Source: Alentia gelatinosa
Lineage: Eukaryota; Annelida; Polychaeta; Phyllodocida; Polynoidae
Direction: 5' to 3'
DNA length: 64,000 nt
Assembly (NCBI GenBank): GCA_950022655.1
Contig: OX465584.1
Location: 52,806,723-52,870,722 of the forward strand
Every line of letters begins with the position of its first letter. Within the stretch, counting starts at the first letter, position 1. Made by a program: the position numbers and the translations under genes. Under the pieces are notes generated by a model, which was not told where the DNA came from, did not search any database, and worked only from the letters and a program-made list of their open reading frames with translations. Shown piece after piece: positions 34,201-43,595 of the stretch.

Positions 34201-37200
34201 TGCTTGACCCACCTCGTCCGATCAGCTTCATTTGTCAAGTTGGCCGCAGGGAAATTAGCTGCAACATCAAACATCTATTTTACTCCTCCATTTCTATCCA
34301 TCAGTCATAGGGTCATGATGGCAGTTACATTTCAACCCAATTTGTTATCAGTACTGACCTGGGAAATTTGATTGATTTAAGTAATATACGGAAAGTGGCT
34401 TACTGTCTTCGTACGTCAAAAATATGTGGTGAAATTATTGATCACAAACATCCCGATGCCGTAGGCAGAGGGAAGTATGTGATCAATAATTTGACCAAGT
34501 ATTTTGACGTACTAAGACAGTCAGCCTGTTTTCGTATTATTATTTACTATACCCATGCCGTATATACTGTAAATACGCACCATTTTGGCATATGACGTAA
34601 AAATATTGTACGGACCACTGGTCCGTACACTAAAATACAGACCACCTAGCCATACACATTTATCAAAATTTTATGTTGTTATGAAAAATGAAATTGATTT
34701 TTTTTTTAATTTCGGGTATATAGTAATGTTTATGTTTTCGTATTATTATTTACTATACCCATGCCGTATATACTGTAAATACGCACCATTTTGGCATATG
34801 ACGTAAAAATATTGTACGGACCACTGGTCCGTACACTAAAATACAGACCACCTAGCCATACACATTTATCAAAATTTTATGTTGTTATGAAAAATGAAAT
34901 TGATTTTTTTTTTAATTTCGGGTATATAGTAAATATATAACGTCCAACCATGCTTGTACAAGTCACAGAACTCGATGCTAATTTACCGTTTGTACGGAAC
35001 TCGGCTTAAAAGCCTCAGTCCGTACAAACGGTAAATTAGCATCTCGTTCTGTGACTTGTACAGCATGGTCAGGACGTTCTATATAATTACCTAAAAATGG
35101 GGACATTTTACCTAGTCACGTGATCATATACCCCGTACGTCACAGTGTGGTGTACGGGTAAAAATATGCCATGGGTAGGAGCGGGTAGTATACATAGTTC
35201 ATACAGCCACAGGTATATAATAACATCACCTACTCACCGTTCAGGATTGCCAACAACTAATTACTATGAGTCTCTTCTTTTCCGTAGAAAATTACGCATA
35301 CAAAAAAAGCATGTCAAATTGCAATGATAAACTTTGGACCCAGTGGATGAACTATCAAGAAAAAGAAGATATTATAAGAACCATAAAAAAGAAGATATGT
35401 TGTCTATGTTCAGACTATGATGTTAATCTAAACGTAGTCTATTGCTTACAGTGTTATCAAAATGCCACCACATCTTTTACCTGCGTACACACTCCTGGCG
35501 CCTTTACTGTGAGCGTAGCACGTCAGGGAATCGTTGATGGCCATGAACTGAACGACTGTCGTCACCTTCGACCAGTCATACAGTGCAAAGTTCACTTCAG
35601 ATAGAACGAATATAAAAACCTGGAAACAAAAGCATTTGAGTATTAGTGATAGCATTAGTTTGTTTGTAGTTTTGATTTAACATCCAGTTAATCATTACAT
35701 GTCCTCTCAAGTTTGTTTTACACCACAAGGGGATTTTTTTTTTTTTTTTTTTTTACTCAGGAAAAGGTTCGCTACACTTTATGTGCACAGAATCATTATA
35801 ATCAGCTACTCACAGGTAGCGTACATTTACTACATTCTGCGGTCTTGGAATAAGAAAAGTACAGTATCAAGAACACATATTACACAATATTATACACAAA
35901 ATGAGACCAAGTTCAAAGTACAAGGTATTATGTGCAATATAGCACAGTGTTCAGCATACAAGTATAGAACACCAATACAAATCCACACAAGGTAGGTAGG
36001 CGTATTTATATGTCAATCAGCTCCGGCAAGCATTGCTCGGGTAACCCTCAGTTTGTTATATTACATTCTGTAAGATATGTCTATATAATTATACTTAAGG
36101 AGGCCAATTATCTTATCAGGTTCCGTTTCATGAGTTCCTTAATAACCTTTTGAATGTGTTTTTTGTTTCAGCTGTTTTTATATGTTCCACTGAATGATTC
36201 CATAGGACTATGCCCTAGTATTTGGTTGCTCTTTTCAGCATCTCAGTCTTTGGCCTGGGTAGACCAAATATAGACTCATCTCTGGATCTTTTTTTTTTTT
36301 ATTGTGGAGAATATTTTATTGTCAACTAGTCATGAAAATCATGTTTCAATGTGAATTGTACAGGATATATACACACAACTATTCTAGCAGCCATAAAGAA
36401 AGACTCATCTCTGGATCTTGTGTCTGGCCTTACATGTTGATTGGGCTGATGTTCCCCATTAAGGATTCCCTCCTTTGATGCAACTCTCCTCATATAAGTT
36501 GCCAATAATTCCCTTCTTCTACTATCTAGTTTGGGTATATTGGCCAATTTATGAAGTTTGTCGACAGTGTGCACCATGGGCCCCACCCCCAAGCAAATCC
36601 TCAAGCCCCTCTTTTGGATGCGTTGCAGTTTCTCTAACTGTGTTTTACTAGAGCATGAATGTATGTTATTAGCATAGTCCGACACAGGCATGATCGTCTG
36701 CTTGTACACCCTACAAGCAGTGCTCTTCGTCATCAAATGTCGAATTTTGCCCAATAGATACATCTTCCTATTTAATTTCTTTTTTACCATATTTATGTTA
36801 TTATCAAAGTTCAAGTGCTTGTCAATATGGACTCCTAAGTATAAGTAACAATCCACAATACTTAGCTTGTCCAAGCCTATATATATAACTCTGGTGACCT
36901 TATCAGCCCATTTAATTCCTTTTTTTTGAGCCATACCAACAGGCTTTTGTCTTCTAACAGTTGATTGTTAAGAAAATACTTCTAGTCCATGACTACAAGG
37001 CATCCAGACCATCTTGCAGGCTTCGTGCAACTGATAGTGGGTCTGCAGCTGAACATCAGCATACATTTTAACCGATAAACCTAACTGCTCCAGCATTTCA
37101 ATGACACCATTAATAAAAAAGATAAACACCAAGGATGACTGAATCTAGTTGATGAATACTGGTAGAAATCTCACCCCTAAACGTTTACCGAGGTGAGAGT

Positions 37201-37855
37201 TCTTTTACTTCCCACACCACATAGACATGGTATGAGAAAGACTGGCCTTTGATATAGCAGTAAATCTACCACTGTGGGGATGAAGGAGAGAGGTGGTTCC
37301 ACACCACACCACATAGACATGGTATGAGAAGGTATGATATAGCAGGAATTTTACCACTACTGGGGATGAAGAGAAACGTAGCTGCAATTGATTTGGCTAA
37401 TGTTAAGGCATGCGATATCACTTTTGGGGACTAAGCGTTTCACCTAGCCCCATCCCAATTCATTAAAAATGAAAACAAAATCTAGAGAATAAGTAACCAA
37501 ACTAATCTCTCATGAAAATTGCCATTGGTGACTTTGCCATTGGTGACTTCTTTTTCCGAAAAAAAAAATGGGTCGATTTTTTTTTGAAAGATTTTTACCA
37601 CAGACCTCGCCATTTCGTGTCTCAATCCGAAACAACTGCCATCCCTATAGCTTATAGGGTAATAGGGTAAAGAATAATATGAATTATAACCATACATACC
37701 TCATTCCGGACGCTTCCGGTGGGCGTCTTGCACCAGGCCGGGGACGCGCACGGACACGTCGGTGTAATGACGTCATCTATACGACGTGAGTACAGCGCGT
37801 CAACGCTGACGAGGGTGAGGACGCATCCCAACAGAAGTGACGTGAAATGTGACAT
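28070..37855 (-). CDS. CTBS: Di-N-acetylchitobiase (GH18), complete, seven exons
   Basis: Exons in coding order: 37855-37700, 35619-35481, 34258-34047, 32592-32421, 30949-30852, 29834-29670, 28276-28070. All have GT-AG borders and compatible phases and give 382 residues, about the length of the vertebrate enzyme. The first ATG opens a signal peptide (FTSLLLGCVLTLVSVDA), then the Cys-rich start (CPCASPAWC). The active-site motif DGINVDFE is at residues 129-136, with Glu136 the expected proton donor; Asn replaces the middle Asp as in known chitobiases. Other family blocks: LTCYAHSKGAR, LDVAWSPDCIDKRC, MSYDE, LVLGIPWYGYSYPC, KVPFRG-ECSDAAG, IWYDNP and GVGMWNAD. The enzyme removes the reducing-end GlcNAc from chitobiose cores in lysosomal glycoprotein breakdown. 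Introns are full of repeats, but the coding sequence shows no break. Confidence 0.96.
28345..28665. mobile_element. Pogo-like MITE in CTBS intron 6
   Basis: The left end CAGTAAAAACCCCGCGTAAG and the inverted right end (CTTACATGGGGTTTTA) match the common CAGTAAAACC...TTAAGCGG invertebrate pogo-type terminus, also seen at 33349-33521. Ends are degenerate, so the right boundary is approximate. Confidence 0.6.
28681..29650. repeat. 20-bp minisatellite with 120-bp higher-order repeats, CTBS intron 6
   Basis: About 48 units of AGCCACGCCCACCACACAGT. The left part is degenerate; from about 29041 onward six-unit blocks (120 bases) recur almost exactly, for example 29421-29540 and 29541-29640. Because 20 is not a multiple of three, all frames of the minus strand stay open and give Trp/Cys-rich 20-residue repeats; these are not genes. 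Confidence 0.95.
29670..29834 (-). CDS. CTBS: CTBS exon 6
   Basis: Encodes NNTCSIKKVPFRG, ECSDAAG and ends SPYFNWK before donor GTAGGC; 55 codons, phase 0 at both ends. It lies only 20 bases from the minisatellite. Confidence 0.93.
29985..30105 (+). mobile_element. LINE 3'-end fragment
   Basis: AACCAGCCTTATGGCTGACG, TCACTTTATTGG and a downstream AATAAAG followed by an A-rich stretch resemble the tail of the 10464-11960 LINE. Only the untranslated end is present. Confidence 0.5.
30600..30745 (+). mobile_element. LINE 3'-end fragment
   Basis: GAAACCAGCCTTATG and CAATAAAGAAATTTTACC plus an A-run match the same LINE tail. It lies within CTBS intron 5, opposite to the gene's orientation. Confidence 0.55.
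30852..30949 (-). CDS. CTBS: CTBS exon 5
   Basis: Enters in phase 1 after CTGCTGCAG and encodes VERYLSLGISPRKLVLGIPW through CITLDK before GTAAGC. The substrate-pocket block IPWYGYSY is here. Confidence 0.93.
31661..31693 (+). repeat. CTGATGA-stem-CGAAACGTTG hairpin motif, copy 1
   Basis: CTGATGA, then CGGATT paired with AATCCG, then AAACGTTG. It is one of three such motifs in the window with different stems. It resembles the hairpin near ends of Penelope-like elements. Confidence 0.55.
32140..32286 (+). mobile_element. Foldback element family FB, partial copy F
   Basis: GGGTCAGAACTCGA, the hairpin 32181-32229 (arms GTAATTCAC/GTGAATTAC, loop containing GCTTCGC) and the end ACTTTCATAGGATTCCTCTA match the reverse complement of copy G. 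The outer stem bases differ from G but still pair within F. Confidence 0.6.
32421..32592 (-). CDS. CTBS: CTBS exon 4
   Basis: Encodes ITLDVAWSPDCIDKRC and FIFIMSYDE through NTTIH; ends in phase 1 before the donor GTACGC, a weaker than usual site. The joined reading across exons 4 and 5 aligns without gaps to the family. Confidence 0.93.
33298..33323 (-). pseudogene. 26-base duplicate of the 3' end of CTBS exon 3
   Basis: CTGCGGCCTGTGGAAGCTGG continuing to CTCGGA is identical to 34047-34072, the last 26 coding bases of exon 3. The match starts exactly at the exon edge; the splice donor is not copied. Confidence 0.8.
33349..33521. mobile_element. Pogo-like MITE with TA target duplication
   Basis: It starts CAGTAAAACCTCGCTTAAG and ends TATACTG, flanked by TA on both sides (33347-33348 and 33522-33523). 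The interior repeats GTGTCCC-CTTAAGCGGG text. It is 173 bp and non-coding, in CTBS intron 3. Confidence 0.75.
33849..33881 (+). repeat. CTGACGA-stem-CGAAACGTTG hairpin motif, copy 2
   Basis: CTGACGAA, then GATAAAT paired with ATTTATC across a two-base loop, then GAAACGTTG. Same layout as 31661-31693 with an unrelated stem. Confidence 0.55.
34047..34258 (-). CDS. CTBS: CTBS exon 3 (active site)
   Basis: Acceptor GTTGCAG, split Ala codon, then NFPAANLTNEADRTRW, the catalytic DGINVDFESE and an end at ASFHRPQ before GTACGA. It carries Glu136. Confidence 0.94.
34397..34526. repeat. Long hairpin, loop type GATGCC-TAGG
   Basis: The arms GGCTTACTGTCTTCGTACGT and ACGTACTAAGACAGTCAGCC continue inward to TTATTGATCACA/TGTGATCAATAA. 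The loop contains GATGCCGTAGGCAGAGGG. The loop matches that of 8772-8898; the arms do not. Confidence 0.85.
34527..35083. repeat. FB3 foldback repeat with 206-bp tandem duplication
   Basis: The blocks 34527-34732 and 34733-34938 are nearly identical (TGTTTTCGTATTATTATTTA start; both contain GTACGGACCACTGGTCCGTA). They are followed by a hairpin (34935-35083) with about 65-base arms and the loop GGCTTAAAAGCC. It is homologous to 17910-18810. Confidence 0.88.
35481..35619 (-). CDS. CTBS: CTBS exon 2
   Basis: Encodes VFIFVLSEVNFALYDWSKVT and LTCYAHSKGARSVYA, ending in phase 1 before GTAAAA. Phase 0 entry after TGTTTCCAG. Confidence 0.93.
35737..37130 (-). pseudogene. 5'-truncated LINE with nested insertion (CTBS intron 1)
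   Basis: On the minus strand, [20 protein letters not shown] and YADV (reverse transcriptase catalytic area, YADD lost) are followed by an open frame 36934-36326 with thumb text YLYLGVHIDKHLNFD and CLGVGPMVHTVDKLHKLANI. The natural C-terminus is broken by an insertion at 36291-36400. The 3' UTR ends in a poly(A), seen as about 18 T at 35737-35754. A second tail of the same family is at 38855-39130. Confidence 0.85.
36291..36400 (-). mobile_element. Short retro-insertion inside the LINE, 19-bp target duplication
   Basis: A 110-base segment with an A-run (T-run 36291-36300) and an AATAAA-like signal is flanked by identical AGACTCATCTCTGGATCTT at 36272-36290 and 36401-36419. It is a typical L1-type integration of a short 3' end. 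Confidence 0.88.
37185..37390 (-). mobile_element. SINE family S2, minus-strand copies
   Basis: CTACCACTGTGGGGATGAAG, CATAGACATGGTATGAGAA and AACTCTCACCTCGG-type text occur twice in tandem and match 47095-47295 and 60105-60335 in inverse orientation. Confidence 0.65.
37700..37855 (-). CDS. CTBS: CTBS exon 1
   Basis: The first ATG (37853-37855) starts MSHFTSLLLGCVLTL; the exon ends TGSVRNE before GTATGT. Upstream in-frame codons lack an ATG, so this start is preferred. 52 codons, phase 0 exit. Confidence 0.92.
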
Positions 37856-38854
37856 CGCGCCGGTGACAAAGAACTGAAGAACATAAAGCAATTCCGTGTC
37901 GGCCACGTATCTACAGCGGAGCGGTGGACAGCACCACGGGACGGTATTGACTGAACAACGATCTCTCCAGGGCCCTGATAAAAGAATATCTCACGTGAGA
38001 GAATAATGATTATTGGTTTACTAAACTGTGCCACAATTTCATCAAATCCGGCTGAAGAAAAATAATTTGGAATGTTAACATAATTCATCGTTGAAATAAG
38101 ACCAGAAAAAGTTTTGTGTGTGCTTTTCCTTATTTAGAAATAAGGGACAGTTAAAATCACCCATAATCGGGCATTCTTCCTTGTGGCGTTCTTAACACAT
38201 ATACATACATGTAGACAGGAACAGAAAACAAGATTTACAGTTGACACACAGAACATACAGATAATGGGAGGGGATTGCTCTTGGATCCGGTATATCAGGA
38301 TATACTCAGTATCAGTGCAAATAGTAACTCTTAGTTTCATAAATAGGTTCCTAGTAAAACTCAAACTCTATAAAAAGCACCTGCCCCTATAAACTGATGT
38401 TGTGCCCAACCACCCCACCTGACCTCACGGTTCCTCACATTGAGACGCTAGCATCCTTCGGATCCACCACTTTTGAAGAGCTCAAGCTCGCTTAAGAGGG
38501 CCCACTATGTCTGACGAACCAACTAATAAATGAACAAGACTTCATAATCAGTGAGTATCATTTGGTTTGTGGCATAATTAACATCATCAAACTCTATAAG
38601 GTTTGAAAACTTAAAAAAAGAGGAGAAGCATTTGAATAGAACGACCAAGGGCCACAGAGAAGTACTTAAAATCATGCAGATAAAGATGTTGACACCCATG
38701 CACATATATCATAATTACAGCATGCAATGTGATAAAAGGAGAGTATCTGAGCAATGCTTGCATGAGCTGACTGTCTTGCATACCACCTACGTTGCGTGGG
38801 ATTTGTATTAGTATTGGTATGCTATACTTGTATGCTTAACTCTGTGCTATATTG

Positions 38855-39130
38855 CACACAATACCTTGTACTTTGAGTTTTGAACTTATAATTGTACTTT
38901 GTCTCATTTTCTATGTATAATATTGTGTAATATATGTTCTTGAAATTGTACTTTTCTCATTCCAAGACCGCAGAATGTAGTAAATTCGCAGCTAATGATC
39001 TGCTTGAAGTTATACATATGTCATAAATATGTGCTGCCTACGAGTAGCTGAATATAATGATTCTGTGTATATAAAGAGGAGGGTGGTAGACCGCAACAGA
39101 AGTGTAGCAAACCTGTTCCTGAATAAAAAA
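38855..39130 (+). mobile_element. LINE 3'-UTR fragment
   Basis: Inverse match of 35755-35960 through CACAATACCTTGTAC, ATTCCAAGACCGCAGAATGT and GTAGCAAACCTGTTCCTGAA, ending in an A-rich tail. It is the same LINE family in the opposite orientation. Confidence 0.75.
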
Positions 39131-39639
39131 GAAGAAAAAAATCGTTCCCAGAATAAGGCATGGCACTGATACCCGGTATGGTCACAACTTGCGACAATCG
39201 CCATCCGATGGCACAGTAGCTACATGTTGTAAGGGTAACTTGTGACCACTTAATATCAGAGGCCTTACCTTAGTGGAGGGCGAGACTATTCTTGGGCAGC
39301 GTGTATCCGTGTGGAGAGATCAGGGACGTCTGATCTATAACTCTACATGGCCCAAGGAAGTCTGACCACGGGGACTTCCCATGATACTATCACAACACAA
39401 GAATGCAAGTTCCCTTTAACCAGAGTGGATCCCCAGTACTGCCATATATAGCCATGACTGTGAATATGATATTCTCCCCGATTCTATACTTAGAGGGATG
39501 TGAGAGTTCTGGAATTCTACAAAACACAAACATATCCTCCTCACTATCTAAAAATCACAATAGAGCCTGTGTATTTCAATCCCATATCAGTTCTAGAGCT
39601 CCCTATATCTGACTTCCTTGTAAAGTGAGTGTTCCACCA

Positions 39640-40262
39640 AATATGCCTTTGAAAGGTGGCCAGGCCGAACTGCTGAGCTGGTGCTGAGCTGGGAATGTGC
39701 AAAAAGTGCATGAAGTGTCTGAGCTCTTCCAAAAACCAAGTACACGAAATACAAGAGCAATGGATAAAATTGTCCTTAAGAAAGCAAATCCAAAAACCGA
39801 AAAATATAAACGATCGCCACTGTATGTGGGGATAGACATCTGGGATAAATTATCGGAATCCATACAAAAAACACCCGATAGCTCATTCTTTAAAATCCAA
39901 GTAAAAGATTACTTACTGAAAACCTGTAAAGATATAACGGAAATATGACTACCTGCCCAGCCATTCGACACGACCATATAGTTTAGTTGAAAATCAATAT
40001 GATGCCATATTGTATATAATATTGTAAATATGCCTGCGGACAAGGAACATTATCTAAGTCACTACATGTACATAGAGAAACCCAAATCCGCTTCTGTCTG
40101 TAATTGTCCTGTCCTGTCCTGTGATGTCCTATATCTTTGTTTGCAATACTTCCTGTGGAAGCATATATATGCACATCTTGTTGATATCGCTGCATGTAAA
40201 AACGCCTAATTTTTGGTGAATGTATGCTGTTTATCTGAATAAAAAAAAAAAAAAAAAAAAAC
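39640..40262 (+). pseudogene. LINE C-terminal fragment with poly(A) tail
   Basis: The frame 39697-39948 encodes SPLYVGIDIWDKLSESIQKT and FFKIQVKDYL, the usual last block of LINE ORF2. An untranslated tail and about 20 A residues follow at 40238-40260. Confidence 0.7.
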
Positions 40263-41999
40263 CCTGCCTAATTCTAGCTGGCTGATGACCACATGGCACA
40301 CACATGGCGCTCGACTGGCACCCAGCAACCGTTTCACCAAGCCGGGCAGTCGGCTGGTGCCAGTGGGGCATTGAACAAGCAGGGGCAATGTCACTGCCGT
40401 CTGGTAGACAATGGCAACATTATCATGCTTCACTTTTCCCCTGTTGTTCATTTGATAGGGGGTGCCTTGAACGCTCCCCCATATACTACGTTGCTCAGGC
40501 TTTGCAAAACCAAGGGATCAAGCGAAGGAATGTGCTGCCATGTTGGGAACTGCAGCATTGTACAATTTAGTGCCCATAACTGCTGGCCGGCTCAGTGGCG
40601 AAGCTGGGTTTTAAGCCTTCCGCTGGCCCGCCAACCAGCGGCGGTACATTCTACCAGGAATGAGGACCCTGCACTGCTGGCCAACACCACCAGTGCTATC
40701 TTCCGTGCTCTTCCACACAGAAGATCGTCGCCAGCGACACTCTAAATTTACTGGCGACGACCATACATGCATCGGCTGTGGCTAGCGCTGGCTTGAGGAA
40801 CAGTCGCTTAAATGTGTGTATCGTTCATTACCCCCATAATCTTCATAGTTTTCCATGAAAAGCTGCCCATAGATAATGTATGGAGTCATAATTAGGCCTG
40901 ACGCGACAGATCCATTGAGAAAAGTGTGTTTGGGAAGAGTTGGCGTGTCATTGTCTTACTGGCTTTAAGACATTTCACATAAATTATAATTTTTTTTTCA
41001 TAAGGTATAAAGTCTGCATAACCAAATTCAAGCCAAGAATTGAAGCACTCATGCAAAGGCTATTACAGATGAAACTTTTATATCAGAGACCTTACCTTGG
41101 AAAGCTTGTATCTGTATTGAAAATTCAGGACGCAGATCTATCACACCACATGACCCAACTACAAGGAAGTCTGGGAAGATTCCATGTGAACACACCATGG
41201 AGAATCCCCGACAGGCACCTTGTCAGGTCTACACCGCCGCGACCAACGATTATCATTAAATTTTTCTTTAAAAAACCAACAAAAAAACAACTGCCTGGTT
41301 CGTCTTCTTGGCCATTTTTCTGTAAACTATATCACAACTCGTCTGGGTATTCACCACGGTTCTCGAACCCTTGGTGGAGCCTCTACTCTTCTACTTGTAC
41401 ATTTGAGCCTGTATTTAACTAGCCATTAGAACCACTCCTGCCTGGCAGTTCACCCCTCATCTCCATTGACTTGAATGGTGATTACTGAACAGCTGTTGGG
41501 GACAGGGCTAGGTAATATATTTACCCTCCAGTTACGCCAAATACGCTCCACAATCTCCCCTTCCCACAATATTTTGGTTTATATGCGTCTGGGCCCTGTT
41601 TCATAAGCGGCGGAAGGTTCGTTAAAAAGCGGTTCATTCATTGATAACGTGAGCATCCGTTGCATAAGCAAATAGGTTTTACGGGGTCGTTTGTTTCTCG
41701 AGTGAGCAGGATCTGCTGCTCGGCTACACGTCCGCTATTTGGGCGGAAAAACTCCCGCTATGTGCGAGAGGGTCCACCCCATACCGTACTCTCGCTATTT
41801 ACGGCAGGTGCCCTCTTAAGCGGGGTCTTCAGTCTGACGATGGTTAGGCTATTCAGGGGCGTCAGAACATTTAGAAAATGGGGGGGGGGGGGGGGGCAAC
41901 TGAAAAATTGCTGACTTTTTTCTTGGTACGGTATGAAGTCAGACTTGGACATTGGCATGTTCCACTGTATCGTAAATCTGCAAAAAGTCAGGTCTTACC

Positions 42000-42930
42000 C
42001 TTCATTACACGCCAAAAAATCTGACTTTGACATTTTTCCACAGTGATAAGTCACTTAGCCATCATTGCACGCTTAAAAGTCAGACTTTGACATTTTTTGA
42101 CAGTGAAAAGTCAGGGCTTGGCCATCATCACATGCTAAAGAATCATACCTTGACATTTTTCTACAGTGAAAAGTCAGAGCTTAGCCATCATTGCATTCTA
42201 AGAAGTCAGACTTTGACATTTTTCCAGGGTGAAAAGTCAGGGCTTAGCCATCATTGCATGCTTAAGAGTCAGACCTTGACATTTTCCAGGGTGAAAAGTC
42301 AGGGCTTAGCCATCATTGCATTCTAAGAAGTCAGACTTTGACATTTTTCCAGGGTGAAAAGTCAGGGCTTAGCCATCATTGCATGCTTAACCCTTTAAAG
42401 GCGGGGGTCTGTGGCAGAGCCCTATTGGTTGGGGCGGGTACTTTGGACTGGTATAACCGTAGGGGACGGGCCGATTTTTGTCTAAACCCATATTCCATTG
42501 TTTGATCACGTGATATGATACATCATTCTTATTTATATTATTTGGTTTACCAAATAATATCAAATACTATATCATAGGTATATTCTCTGAAAGTTTCAGA
42601 TGCATTGATCAATTATTTCTTCATAAAACAATGAAATGTTAAATATTACTAAATTTCATAAATAATGCCTCAAGGCATTATCCGGTCTCCGCGGGGGAAT
42701 GCCTCAAGGCATTATCCGGTCTATGCTGGGGAATGCCTCAAGGCATTATCCGCCTTGAAAGGGTTAAGAGTCAGACCTTGACATTTTCCCACAGTGAAAA
42801 GTCAGAGCTTAGCAATCATTGCATGAACAGTGAAAAGTCAGAGCTTAGCCATCATTGCATGCTAAGAAGTCAGACTTTGACATTTTTCCTTGGTGAAAAG
42901 TCAGGGCTTGGCCATCATCGCATGCTAAAG
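42000..42930. repeat. Minisatellite, about 61-bp unit, split by a MITE
   Basis: The unit contains AAGTCAGACTTTGACATTTT, GTGAAAAGTCAGGGCTTAGC and CATCATTGCATGC. Six or more units lie left of the MITE insertion (to 42390) and about three resume at 42764. Confidence 0.92.
42391..42763. mobile_element. piggyBac-type MITE with TTAA duplication
   Basis: It starts CCCTTTAAAGGCGG and ends CCGCCTTGAAAGGG, flanked on both sides by TTAA, inside the minisatellite. Neighbouring units show the empty site (GCATGCTTAAGAGTCAGACC). Three copies of AATGCCTCAAGGCATTATCC lie near the right end. It is 373 bp and non-coding. Confidence 0.92.
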
Positions 42931-43474
42931 TAAGAGTAGAGCCTAGAGGAGAACGCGGCTCGCTGCCCGATATAAATGCGGCCCGCGACCCGCAGTAAAG
43001 AAAGGGACAGGAATAACGTCTATAAAACACATAGTTATCTCCATTGCCACATTTCTGAAAGTCCACTTATGATGAAAACAAACTGATGTTTCTTGGCGTT
43101 AAAAAACCTACAATTACAGTGATACTGGCCTGAATTGCGCTTCGCGGTTCAGCGATTTCCTGTTGATAAACAAACCATGGGCGCCGCCATTTTGAATAAG
43201 TCACATGACCTTATTCATTTATCTTCAAAACAAGAATCCTACTAACTGATACACATCTGAATTCATCTATAATATAGAACACATATCTATGTTTATTCAT
43301 ATGAAATGGAATGATTAGAATAATTTCTAGTCACCGGTTGATTTGAGACACCAGACATCCTGTTAAATACGAGGCTATAACGAGATTATTTTTTCTACTT
43401 CCGCAAGTTGGAAAGATCCGTGAGATCGATAGGCAGCCACAGCATCTGTCAGATTTTCAAGAACGGGATAGAAA

Positions 43475-43595
43475 ATGGCTATGAGGAAGGATTTCCGTGT
43501 GTATCACAAATTGGAACCCCCCTACAGTGTTATAATGGAATGTAGGGGTCGAGAAGAGACGCTGATGTTTGAGTCCAATGCAGTCGCCGTTTTGT
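43475..43595 (+). CDS. SYNJ: SYNJ exon 1
   Basis: ATG in AGAAAATGG context; encodes the N-terminus through [11 protein letters not shown] and ends in phase 1 before GTGAGT. A 4.7-kb intron follows. Confidence 0.92.

Larger units (their letters stand above)
37856..43474. other. Head-to-head intergenic region between CTBS and synaptojanin
   Basis: It must contain both promoters, but no clear core element was recognised. Contents: LINE tails (38855-39130, 39640-40262), an unassigned frame at 40293-40745, a minisatellite with a piggyBac-type MITE (42000-42930) and a G-run near 41880. Confidence 0.6.

Noticed and set aside
37853..37906. Upstream start for CTBS (frame opens before the ATG at 37855)
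   Set aside because: The upstream part has no ATG; the ATG at 37855 gives a standard signal peptide.
40293..40745. 150-codon frame as a gene
   Set aside because: Starts just after a LINE poly(A) tail, has an overlapping frame of similar length, and shows no recognisable domain.
42027..42326. Frame encoding repeats around SLSHHCTLKSQTLTFF
   Set aside because: Product of the 61-bp minisatellite; no start context, no domain.
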